Assembly: GCA_023389135.1 (NCBI GenBank)
Contig: JAEWEX010000242.1
Span: 1-5,559, forward strand
From: Pseudomonadota bacterium
GTDB taxonomy: Bacteria > Pseudomonadota > Alphaproteobacteria > Rhizobiales > Methylopilaceae
Length of the DNA stretch: 5,559 nt
Reading direction: 5' to 3'
A program made the translations under genes and the position numbers. Positions 1 to 5,559 of this stretch are shown here, piece by piece (the first letter of the stretch is position 1; each line of letters opens with the position of its first letter). The notes under the pieces were generated by a model, which saw only the letters and a list, made by a program, of their open reading frames with translations, was not told the origin of the DNA and did not search any database.

Positions 1-94
1 ATCCAGGACAGCGCAGGGTCGGCCTTGCTATTTCGGCGGCGGGAGTCAGATTGCCCACGCACGGATTGCCGTGGGGAACAGTCCAGGGGGGTGG
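1..94. other. Leader region upstream of the SulP gene, no supported gene
   Basis: I see no convincing gene, promoter or terminator here. The SulP reading frame has no stop back to the left edge of the window, so an upstream start outside the window cannot be formally excluded. The translation of this stretch (for example RPCYFGGGSQIAHARIAV) does not resemble a SulP N-terminus, and an SD-like G-run lies at 85-91, so I treat it as untranslated. Confidence 0.4.
85..91 (+). promoter_or_regulatory. Probable ribosome binding site for the SulP gene
   Basis: The run AGGGGGG lies 3 nt before ATG 95 and 15 nt before ATG 107. The GTG at 71 has no SD-like sequence in front of it. This favours a start at 95 (tight spacing) or 107 (long spacing) over 71. 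Confidence 0.45.
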
Positions 95-2293
95 ATGATC
101 TCTCGCATGCCGGAACCGGCCTCCGGCCGTCGGGGGCCCGGCCGATCCGCCTGGCGCGGGCCTGCCGGCGAGGTCGTGGCAGGCCTGTCCCTCGCCTGCA
201 TGGCGGTGCCGATCCTGGTCGCCGCGGGCGTCCTCACCCACCAGCCACTGGGCGCGGACTTCGTCTCGGTGGGTGCGCTATCCGGTCTCGCCGGAGGCAT
301 CGCCGGCGGGCTCGTGGCCACGCTTGCGCGCCAGTCCTCCTTCATCGTCCCGGCGCCTGCCAGCCCCAGCGCGCTGGTGCTGGCCAGCTCCGTGGCCGCC
401 CTGGTCCCCAGCCTCGGTGGCGAACCTGCGCTCATTCTGGCCGCGATCACCGCCTGCGCCGCGCTGACGGCGGTCTGGGTCATCCTGTTCGGGCTGGTGG
501 GTGTCGGCCGCATCGTCCAGTACACGCCCTACCCGGTGATGACGGGGTTCATCAGCGGCATCGCCGCACTGCTGGTGATCTCGCAGCTTCCCGTGGTGCT
601 GGGGGCCGACGGGATGGACGGCCTCCTGGCCATGGAGGCTCCGAGGGTGGGCCAGGCGACGCTCGGCATCGGCCTCGTCGCGCTCATGCTGGCCCTGAGC
701 CGATGGCAGCCGCGGCTTCCGGCCCCGCTGATCGGCCTCGCCGCCGGCGCCATCCTGCATCCGGCGCTTGCGGCGATGATCCCCGATGCGGATTTCGGCC
801 CCACGGTCGGCTCGATCCCGGAGGGCGGCATGGCCGCGATCGCGCAGATGCGGATCGACGGGCTGACAGGGCTCGCGGCCATGTCGCAACTGTTCCCCGC
901 CCTGATCGCCATATCTCTGACGCTGGCGCTCGTCGTCATGCTCGACACGCTGCTCAGCACCCGTTCGCTGCGCGATCTCGACTATCCCGCGCCCAGCGAA
1001 CGGCGGGAACTGGTCGGCCAGGGCGTCGGCGGGCTGGCCGCCGTCGCGGCCGGCGGCGTGGTGCTGTCGACGTCCATGGCGCTGACCATGGGCAACCAGC
1101 GCGGCGGGGCCCGCACGCGGGTGTCTGTCGTGACGGCGTGCCTGATCCTGCTTGCGGGCGTCACGTTGCTGCCGCAGGGGGTGGCCGCCCTGCCGATCAT
1201 CGCGCTGGCCGCGATCCTCGTGTTCAGCGGCATCGCCATGTTCGACCGCCGCATCTTCGGGCTCCTGCGCGACGCGGTGTCGGCGCGCGAGCCCGCGAGA
1301 CGAACACGGGCGCGGCGCAATGCGCTGGTGCTGATGGCGGTCCTCGTCACCACCGCCATGAACTATCCCCATATCGGCGCCGCCATCGGGGTGACGCTCG
1401 CCTGCGTGATCTTCATCGTCGACATGGCGCGGCCGGTGGTGCGCAGCCGCTCCGCCGGCGACCGCATCCAGTCCAAGCGGGCCCGTCCCACGGCCGACAT
1501 GGACGTCCTGCGGTCGCAGGGCGGCCGCACGGGAATCCTGCGGCTCCAGGGCGTGCTGTTCTTCGGCAATGCCGACGAGCTTGCGGATGCGATGCGCGCC
1601 ATGGAGCCTGGTGCGGACCGCTTCGTGCTCGACTTCCAGCGCGTCACCGACCTCGACGCATCGGGCGTGAACGTGCTGGAGGGCATCGCCCGCCGCCTGC
1701 GCGCGCGCGGCAAGGCGCTCGCACTGTGCACAATCGCGCCGCCGCTGGCCGACATGCTCGCGCCGGTGGACGCGCTGGCGTTTAAGGACCTCGACGGCGC
1801 TCTGGAATGGGCGGAGGCGGATATTCTCGCCGCGGGCACGGCCGCGGAGGGCGGCCGCGTCGCGCTGGAAGACGCCGACCTGGTGCGAGGGTTGTCGACC
1901 GCGGATGTGGAGACGCTGCGCGGCTTCCTCAGCCCGGCGTCCTACGCGAGCGGAGCGATCCTCTGCCGCGCCGCCGACCCGCCGGACGGCATGTGGCTGC
2001 TGGTCCGCGGGGCGGTCAGCGTACGCATCGGCCGCGACGGCGAAGGCGCGCGCATCGCCAGCATCGCCCCCGGCGCCACTGTCGGAGAGATGGCGCTGCT
2101 CGAGGGAAAACCTCGATCCGCCGCGATCGTCGCCGACGAGGAACTCGATACGTTGTTTCTCGATTCCAAGTCGTTCCGAAGTCTGAACGATGAACACCCG
2201 CGCATTGGGCAGATAATGATATCGAATATAGCGACTGTTCTTGCACAGAGACTTCGCGCAATGTCGGAGTCATTGCAGTTCTCCGAGAATTGA
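95..2293 (+). CDS. SulP/SLC26-family anion transporter with STAS and cyclic-nucleotide-binding domains
   Basis: Inner-membrane transporter, 732 aa from ATG 95 (740 from GTG 71; 728 from ATG 107). Residues about 25-448 form a multi-pass membrane domain. SulP-like landmarks are TPYPVMTGFISGIAALLVIS, a segment with LLSTRSLRDLDYP and RRELVGQGVGGLAA, and GNQRGGARTR. Residues about 480-575 form a STAS domain (GILRLQGVLFFGNADELADA, then DLDASG with Ser523 at the usual regulatory position). Residues about 595-715 form a CNB domain with the phosphate-binding cassette GEMALLEGKPRSA; Glu665 and Arg674 match the cAMP-contacting Glu and Arg of CRP/PKA-type domains, so nucleotide binding is plausible. SulP proteins move sulfate, bicarbonate, dicarboxylates or other anions; the substrate here cannot be read. 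The first helices are divergent: FIVPAPASPSALV stands where family members usually have a GP(T/R)A-type motif. It may be controlled by the cyclase-like gene downstream, which is inference. The family call is firm; the exact start is not. Confidence 0.93.
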   Translation: MISRMPEPASGRRGPGRSAWRGPAGEVVAGLSLACMAVPILVAAGVLTHQPLGADFVSVGALSGLAGGIAGGLVATLARQSSFIVPAPASPSALVLASSVAALVPSLGGEPALILAAITACAALTAVWVILFGLVGVGRIVQYTPYPVMTGFISGIAALLVISQLPVVLGADGMDGLLAMEAPRVGQATLGIGLVALMLALSRWQPRLPAPLIGLAAGAILHPALAAMIPDADFGPTVGSIPEGGMAAIAQMRIDGLTGLAAMSQLFPALIAISLTLALVVMLDTLLSTRSLRDLDYPAPSERRELVGQGVGGLAAVAAGGVVLSTSMALTMGNQRGGARTRVSVVTACLILLAGVTLLPQGVAALPIIALAAILVFSGIAMFDRRIFGLLRDAVSAREPARRTRARRNALVLMAVLVTTAMNYPHIGAAIGVTLACVIFIVDMARPVVRSRSAGDRIQSKRARPTADMDVLRSQGGRTGILRLQGVLFFGNADELADAMRAMEPGADRFVLDFQRVTDLDASGVNVLEGIARRLRARGKALALCTIAPPLADMLAPVDALAFKDLDGALEWAEADILAAGTAAEGGRVALEDADLVRGLSTADVETLRGFLSPASYASGAILCRAADPPDGMWLLVRGAVSVRIGRDGEGARIASIAPGATVGEMALLEGKPRSAAIVADEELDTLFLDSKSFRSLNDEHPRIGQIMISNIATVLAQRLRAMSESLQFSEN

Positions 2294-2305
2294 CCGAACT
2301 CTTTT

Positions 2306-2324
2306 GGATGCCGTCACGGCGTCC
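2306..2324 (+). terminator. Possible weak terminator or attenuating hairpin after the SulP gene
   Basis: GGATGCCG (2306-2313) pairs with CGGCGTCC (2317-2324) around a TCA loop. That gives 8 bp with one U-G wobble, starting 12 nt after the SulP stop. No clear T-run follows on the + strand (next bases GTGGATTTGCGG), so it is not a textbook intrinsic terminator. It could cause partial termination, protect the mRNA 3' end, or mean nothing. On the - strand the hairpin is followed by AAAAG, but no - strand gene is supported. Confidence 0.3.
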
Positions 2325-2336
2325 GTGGATTTGCGG

Positions 2337-2365
2337 TTGTCGGGGCCGCGCGGCGGCACTAACGT
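2337..2365 (+). promoter_or_regulatory. Weak sigma70-like promoter candidate ahead of the barrel-FecR-CHASE2 genes
   Basis: TTGTCG (2337-2342, 4 of 6 against TTGACA) and TAACGT (2360-2365, 3 of 6 against TATAAT) are 17 nt apart, about 58 nt before the TTG start at 2423. The 10-bp self-complementary GCCGCGCGGC (2345-2354) sits in the spacer and could be an operator, but such palindromes are common in GC-rich DNA. The match is poor. The gap and hairpin before it are the main reason to expect a promoter here. Confidence 0.18.
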
Positions 2366-2409
2366 GGCTGCGCGTGTGGACGGGGGAACGTTCGCGGATT
2401 GGTTGGTCC

Positions 2410-2416
2410 GGGGGGA
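2410..2416 (+). promoter_or_regulatory. Ribosome binding site that fixes a TTG start for the barrel gene
   Basis: GGGGGGA lies 6 nt before TTG 2423, ideal SD spacing. Starting there gives a clean signal peptide (MAFKRYIW...PASA). The earlier in-frame TTG at 2399 has no SD and would add eight residues (translated LVGPGGSG) in front of the signal peptide. There is no in-frame ATG nearby. Confidence 0.7.
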
Positions 2417-2422
2417 TCTGGC

Positions 2423-3796
2423 TTGGCTTTCAAAAGATACATTTGGCTCGCGTGCCTCGGCGCGGGCCTGACCGCAGCCGCGCCGGCGAGCGCCACGACG
2501 GCCACCGACCCGAACGTCGCGCCGCAGGCGGCGCCGGGTGAGCGGGCGGAGCTCGAGGCCCGCCGCGCAGCGTTGTTCCAGCAGATGCTGGCCGACGTCT
2601 CCAACCTTGAAATCGCCTTCGAGTATGCCGCGCTCTCCGCGCGGCTCGGAGACCTGGAGGGCGCGGTTTCCACACTGGAGCGCATGCTGATCTTTGCGCC
2701 AGGCCTGCCGCGTCTCCAGCTCGAACTGGGCATCCTCTACCACCGGCTGGGCGCGTATGAGACGGCGGAAAGCTATTTCGACGCGGCGCTGTCGTCCCCA
2801 AACGTGACGGAGGAACTCGTCGCCGCCATCGAGCCCTATCGCCGCGTGATCGCCAAGCGCACCGCCGTGAACCGGTTCGAGGGCGCTGTGGTCGTCGGCG
2901 CACGCTACCAGACCAACGCCAATGCCGGCCCCTCATCGCGCTTCGTCAATCTGAACGGCTTCGAGTTCCAGCTCGACGAGACCGCCACAAGCCGCGAGGA
3001 CATCAACGCCTTCGTCGCGGGCAGCTTCCGCTATTCCCGCGACCTGGCCAACCAGGGCGACAGCTTCGACGTCAGCCTCCAGACCTACGGCGCGCTCTAT
3101 GCCGAAAGCGACGAGATCAACACCGCGCTGGCGGAGGTGACCTTCGGCCCCAACATCGACCTGGCGCGGTTCGGTCTCTCCGGCGCCTCCCTGCAGCTCT
3201 ACGGCATCGCCGCGGGCGTCGTGCTGGACGAGGACCCCTATCTGCTGAGCGGCGGCGTCGGCATCGGCTTCGCCAGCCTGGTGGGCGCACAGACCCGGCT
3301 GTCGCTGAAGACCGAATACCGCCGCGAGGACTACCGCGACAGCGACCTGCGCCCGTTCTCGTCAGACCGCAGCGGCGACCGGATCCGGGCGGTGGCGACG
3401 GCCGAGCGCCTCGTTACCGACCGCTTCTCGGTGTTCGCGCAGTTCGAGGGCGAGCGCCGCGAATCCGCGGTCGACATCCACAGCCTGTGGGAGGTTGGCG
3501 GGGCCATCGGCGGCACCTGGCGCTTCACGCCGTTCGACATCGCCGGCGGGGAGGCCTGGGCGCTGTCGCTGTCCGGCCGCTATCTCCATCGCCGCCACGA
3601 CGATCCGGACCCGATCATCAGCTTTGCCGAAGAGCAGGAAGACCACGAGACGGCGTTCCAGGCGGCGCTGTCCGTCCCGCTCGGCACCGACTGGGCGGTG
3701 CAGACCATCGCAGGCTACCGCAACGTCGTGTCGAACTACGACACCCGACACCTGGACAACATCAGCGCCACCGTCGGCGTCATGAGGAGGTTCTGA
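2423..3796 (+). CDS. Slam-like (DUF560-type) outer-membrane protein: signal peptide, TPR repeats, C-terminal beta-barrel
   Basis: 457 aa from a TTG start. Residues 1-24 are a signal peptide (KR, hydrophobic core, cleavage after PASA). There is no lipobox, so an integral outer-membrane protein rather than a lipoprotein is expected. Residues about 61-128 hold two TPR-like helical repeats (FEYAALSARLGDLEGAVSTL; LELGILYHRLGAYETAESYF). From about residue 151 (FEGAVVVGARYQTNANAG) to the end the sequence alternates polar and hydrophobic residues as barrel strands do, and it ends in RRF with the C-terminal Phe typical of BAM substrates. A periplasmic TPR domain followed by a barrel of about 300 residues, in under 500 aa, matches the layout and size of Slam proteins, which move TbpB/HphA-like proteins across the outer membrane. 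The next gene, overlapping by 1 nt, has a TbpB-like C-terminal domain and is the obvious candidate client. The barrel call is strong; assignment to Slam is inference from architecture and context. Another TPR-barrel porin or secretion family is the alternative. Confidence 0.85.
   Translation: MAFKRYIWLACLGAGLTAAAPASATTATDPNVAPQAAPGERAELEARRAALFQQMLADVSNLEIAFEYAALSARLGDLEGAVSTLERMLIFAPGLPRLQLELGILYHRLGAYETAESYFDAALSSPNVTEELVAAIEPYRRVIAKRTAVNRFEGAVVVGARYQTNANAGPSSRFVNLNGFEFQLDETATSREDINAFVAGSFRYSRDLANQGDSFDVSLQTYGALYAESDEINTALAEVTFGPNIDLARFGLSGASLQLYGIAAGVVLDEDPYLLSGGVGIGFASLVGAQTRLSLKTEYRREDYRDSDLRPFSSDRSGDRIRAVATAERLVTDRFSVFAQFEGERRESAVDIHSLWEVGGAIGGTWRFTPFDIAGGEAWALSLSGRYLHRRHDDPDPIISFAEEQEDHETAFQAALSVPLGTDWAVQTIAGYRNVVSNYDTRHLDNISATVGVMRRF
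3784..3790 (+). promoter_or_regulatory. Strong ribosome binding site for the FecR gene
   Basis: GAGGAGG lies 5 nt before ATG 3796, inside the last codons of the barrel gene. With the TGATG stop/start overlap it points to co-translation of the two genes and fixes the start of the FecR gene. Confidence 0.85.
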
Positions 3797-5388
3797 TGGG
3801 ACGGGCCCCGCGCCTGCGCGCCGCGCTGCTGTCGACCGTCTCGGTCCTAGCGCTCATCGCCGCACCGGCCTACGCAGAGACTGCGGGCGTGGCCGCCGCC
3901 GTCAATCCGGCGACGCGCGGCACGCCACCGACCCTGCCGACCCGCACCATCGCGCTCGGCCAGAACATCCTGCAGAACGAAAGCATCGTCACCGACGCAG
4001 GCGGCCTGCTGCAGATCCTGCTCGCTGACGGCACCACCTTCACCGTAGGCCCCAATTCCGCGCTGGTGATCGACCGGTTCGTCTACGATCCGGCGGCGGG
4101 AACGGCCGAGGTGGCGGCCACCGTCACAAGGGGCGTGTTCCGTTTCATCGGCGGGCGCACCTCCAAGACGCCCGGCGGCGCGGTGCTGCGAACCCCGGTC
4201 GGCACCCTCGGCATCCGGGGCGGCATGGTCGACGTCAATCTGGCGCCGCGGCAGCAGGGCCTGAAGGCGCATTTCGACCTGATCTTCGGTACCGGCGCCA
4301 CCCTGACCCAAGGCGGTTCCGCGGGCCCGGACAATGTGGCCGGCCAGGTCCGCTCCCAGATCGCCCGGCTCGGCACGATGATCGCACAGCACGAGGCCAT
4401 GCGCGGGAGCGCACCGGCCCAGGGCCAGGGCGGGTCCGCCGGCGATGCGCTCCAGCGCATCGGTACCCTGCTCGGCCGTCAGCACCAGAAGACGAAAGGC
4501 CAGCAGGGCGCGGCGCCTCCGCCCGCCGTGGTCGCCGAGGGCCAGGAACTGATCGACCGCATCGCCGAGGCCCAGTCCCGCCTGGCGCGGGCCCTCGTCA
4601 TGCGCCCGGCGCACGCCGGCGAGGTCCGCGGCATCGTGGCCGAGCTGGTCGCTCTGCAGGCGGAGCAGGCGCGGCAGATCCTCGCTCACCGCACGTCCGC
4701 ACCACCGCCCGGATCGACCGTGCAGACCGTGGGCAAGCCGGGCTATTCCATCGTGGTCGGGATCGACGGACGCATCGGCGTCCAGAAGACGACCCCGCAG
4801 ATGACGTCGTTCATCCAGCAGGCGCTGGCCGGAAAGCCGGGCACCAGTGGCGGCGCCCCGCGCGGCCCCACCGACGCCACCGTCGCGCAGGGCCCGGTCC
4901 CGCCGACCAACTCCCACCAGCCGCCCAGCGTCAACACGCTGTCGCCGCCGTCCTTTCCGAAGCATCTCATCGACAAGCTGGACGACCTGATCGTACCCGG
5001 AACCGTGGTGAGCCCGCCCTCCACGGACGCGTTCGACACCTGGGCGACGACGCAGACCACGGCCTTCTTCACCGGCCAGGCCATCGGCAGCGAGATCAAC
5101 AGTTGTTCGGGCACGTCCTACGATCGCGTCGGCACCATGACCATGAGCTGGAACATGGGATTGAACGCCGGAACCATCGACATCTCCGGCTTCAACAGCG
5201 TCACCTCCACCGGCTCGCTCACCCGCGACGGCGCAACGTTCTCCGGACAGAACACGAGTTTCCCGGCGTTTTCCGCCGAGGGAACCTTCCTCCAGAGCGG
5301 CTCGGATCGTGCCGCAGGGGTCATCGGGTCGTTCGAGGCCGACAACGGGTTCTGGGAGGGCTCCGGGGTGTTCACGGGCGCCAGGTGA
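3796..5388 (+). CDS. Secreted FecR-domain protein with a C-terminal TbpB-like beta domain
   Basis: 530 aa. Residues 1-27 are a signal peptide with cleavage after AYA and no lipobox Cys, so a soluble exported protein is predicted. Residues about 50-150 are a FecR domain: ESIVTDAGGLLQILLADGTT, FTVGPNSALVIDRFVYDP, RGVFRFIGG, then TPVGTLGIRGG at 133-143. Residues about 180-320 are Gln/Ala-rich and probably helical (QSRLARALV, VALQAEQARQILA). About 340-400 is Pro/Ser/Thr-rich and probably disordered. Residues about 411-530 are a Gly/Ser/Thr-rich beta domain ending AAGVIGSFEADNGFWEGSGV then FTGAR, which recalls the small C-terminal barrel of TbpB-like and HphA-like Slam clients. Cys437 is the only cysteine I found. 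Classical FecR is an inner-membrane anti-sigma regulator paired with FecI and FecA; this protein has no transmembrane anchor, no cytoplasmic part and no sigma-factor neighbour. It overlaps the barrel gene by 1 nt and the CHASE2 gene follows after 26 nt. It may be a ligand or surface partner for either. The FecR call is firm; the C-terminal assignment is tentative. Confidence 0.9.
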   Translation: MGRAPRLRAALLSTVSVLALIAAPAYAETAGVAAAVNPATRGTPPTLPTRTIALGQNILQNESIVTDAGGLLQILLADGTTFTVGPNSALVIDRFVYDPAAGTAEVAATVTRGVFRFIGGRTSKTPGGAVLRTPVGTLGIRGGMVDVNLAPRQQGLKAHFDLIFGTGATLTQGGSAGPDNVAGQVRSQIARLGTMIAQHEAMRGSAPAQGQGGSAGDALQRIGTLLGRQHQKTKGQQGAAPPPAVVAEGQELIDRIAEAQSRLARALVMRPAHAGEVRGIVAELVALQAEQARQILAHRTSAPPPGSTVQTVGKPGYSIVVGIDGRIGVQKTTPQMTSFIQQALAGKPGTSGGAPRGPTDATVAQGPVPPTNSHQPPSVNTLSPPSFPKHLIDKLDDLIVPGTVVSPPSTDAFDTWATTQTTAFFTGQAIGSEINSCSGTSYDRVGTMTMSWNMGLNAGTIDISGFNSVTSTGSLTRDGATFSGQNTSFPAFSAEGTFLQSGSDRAAGVIGSFEADNGFWEGSGVFTGAR

Positions 5389-5414
5389 GCGCCGCCGGCC
5401 CGATGCGCTGAACC

Positions 5415-5559
5415 ATGGCGGGCGCCCGCAGGCGGTCCCGGCTGGTCACGGGCTTCGGCCTCGCCGCCATCGCGGCCGCGGTTGCGCTGGCGGCGCTGGG
5501 CGTCACGCCGCTCGACCGGCTGAGCCCGCTGGTGTTCGACGCCTATCAGAGGCTGCAGC
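5415..5559 (+). CDS. N-terminus of a CHASE2-domain receptor, probable adenylate/guanylate cyclase (cut by the window edge)
   Basis: Only 48 codons are visible. An in-frame TGA at 5409-5411 just upstream makes ATG 5415 the first possible start; no good SD is seen, so coupling to the FecR gene 26 nt upstream is likely. The protein starts with a basic stretch (MAGARRRSR) and one hydrophobic helix (residues about 10-31, LVTGFGLAAIAAAVALAALG), then TPLDRLSPLVFDAYQRLQ. An N-terminal helix followed by LxxLxxxxFDxYxRL is how CHASE2 extracytoplasmic sensor domains begin. CHASE2 proteins usually end in three transmembrane helices and a class III cyclase, less often a histidine kinase, Ser/Thr kinase or GGDEF domain. 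The output domain is outside the window, so the cyclase call is inference, helped by the CNB-domain transporter and FecR gene next to it. Confidence 0.7.
   Translation, partial: MAGARRRSRLVTGFGLAAIAAAVALAALGVTPLDRLSPLVFDAYQRLQ

Noticed and set aside
25..1785. + strand open frame of 586 codons overlapping the SulP gene
   Set aside because: Arg/Gly/Ala/Pro-rich low-information translation in the alternative frame of a high-GC gene; no motif found.
278..2197. Long - strand open frame (639 codons) opposite the SulP gene
   Set aside because: Its translation is Arg/His/Gln/Asp-rich with no recognisable domain or hydrophobic pattern, as expected for a frame opposite a GC-rich gene. The + strand product has clear SulP, STAS and CNB motifs.
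3487..3795. N-terminal extension of the FecR reading frame upstream of ATG 3796
   Set aside because: The extension lies wholly inside the barrel gene, is Arg/His-rich, and would place the signal peptide internally. GAGGAGG with 5-nt spacing marks ATG 3796.
3847..4965. - strand open frame (372 codons) opposite the FecR gene
   Set aside because: Composition-driven shadow with no domain or SD support. The + strand gene has a signal peptide, FecR motifs and a strong SD.
5377..5393. Small inverted repeat GGCGC/GCGCC around the FecR stop
   Set aside because: Only 5 bp with a 7-nt loop and no T-run; expected by chance at this GC content. The CHASE2 gene follows within 26 nt.
1..5559. CRISPR arrays, tRNA/rRNA genes, insertion-sequence ends, CRP-type TGTGA-N6-TCACA sites
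   Set aside because: I looked for repeated spacers, terminal inverted repeats, tRNA-like arms and CRP half-sites by eye and found none that hold up.

Overview
The window is a high-GC stretch (about 70% by eye) with four genes, all on the + strand. The GC-rich codon choice, the SulP-STAS-cNMP fusion, and a FecR-domain gene next to a CHASE2 gene suggest an alphaproteobacterium. This is inferred from gene content; no marker gene allows a finer placement.

Layout. (1) Positions 1-94 are a short leader with no supported gene. (2) 95-2293 encodes a SulP/SLC26-type anion transporter with a cytoplasmic STAS domain and a C-terminal cyclic-nucleotide-binding (CNB) domain. (3) 2294-2422 is the only sizeable intergenic gap. 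It holds a GC-rich hairpin 12 nt after the SulP stop, a weak promoter candidate and a strong Shine-Dalgarno (SD) for the next gene. (4) 2423-3796, with a TTG start, encodes an exported protein: signal peptide, two TPR-like repeats, then about 300 residues of outer-membrane beta-barrel. This is the architecture of Slam (DUF560) translocators. (5) 3796-5388 overlaps it by 1 nt (TGATG) and encodes a secreted FecR-domain protein. It has a long Gln/Ala- and Pro-rich linker and a C-terminal beta domain of about 120 residues, resembling the small barrel of TbpB-like Slam substrates. (6) From 5415 to the right edge is the start of a membrane protein whose N-terminus looks like a CHASE2 sensor domain. 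CHASE2 proteins usually carry a class III adenylate/guanylate cyclase, or sometimes a kinase, but the output domain lies outside the window.

Possible joint function (inference). The last three genes form a tight operon: barrel translocator, FecR protein exported to the periplasm or cell surface, and a CHASE2 receptor that senses on the outside of the inner membrane. If the receptor is a cyclase, the CNB domain of the adjacent SulP protein is an obvious local reader of its product. The locus would then be an envelope-sensing cAMP/cGMP circuit controlling an anion transporter. The two least expected features are the candidate Slam-substrate pair built on a FecR domain and the proximity of a possible cyclase to a CNB-tailed transporter.
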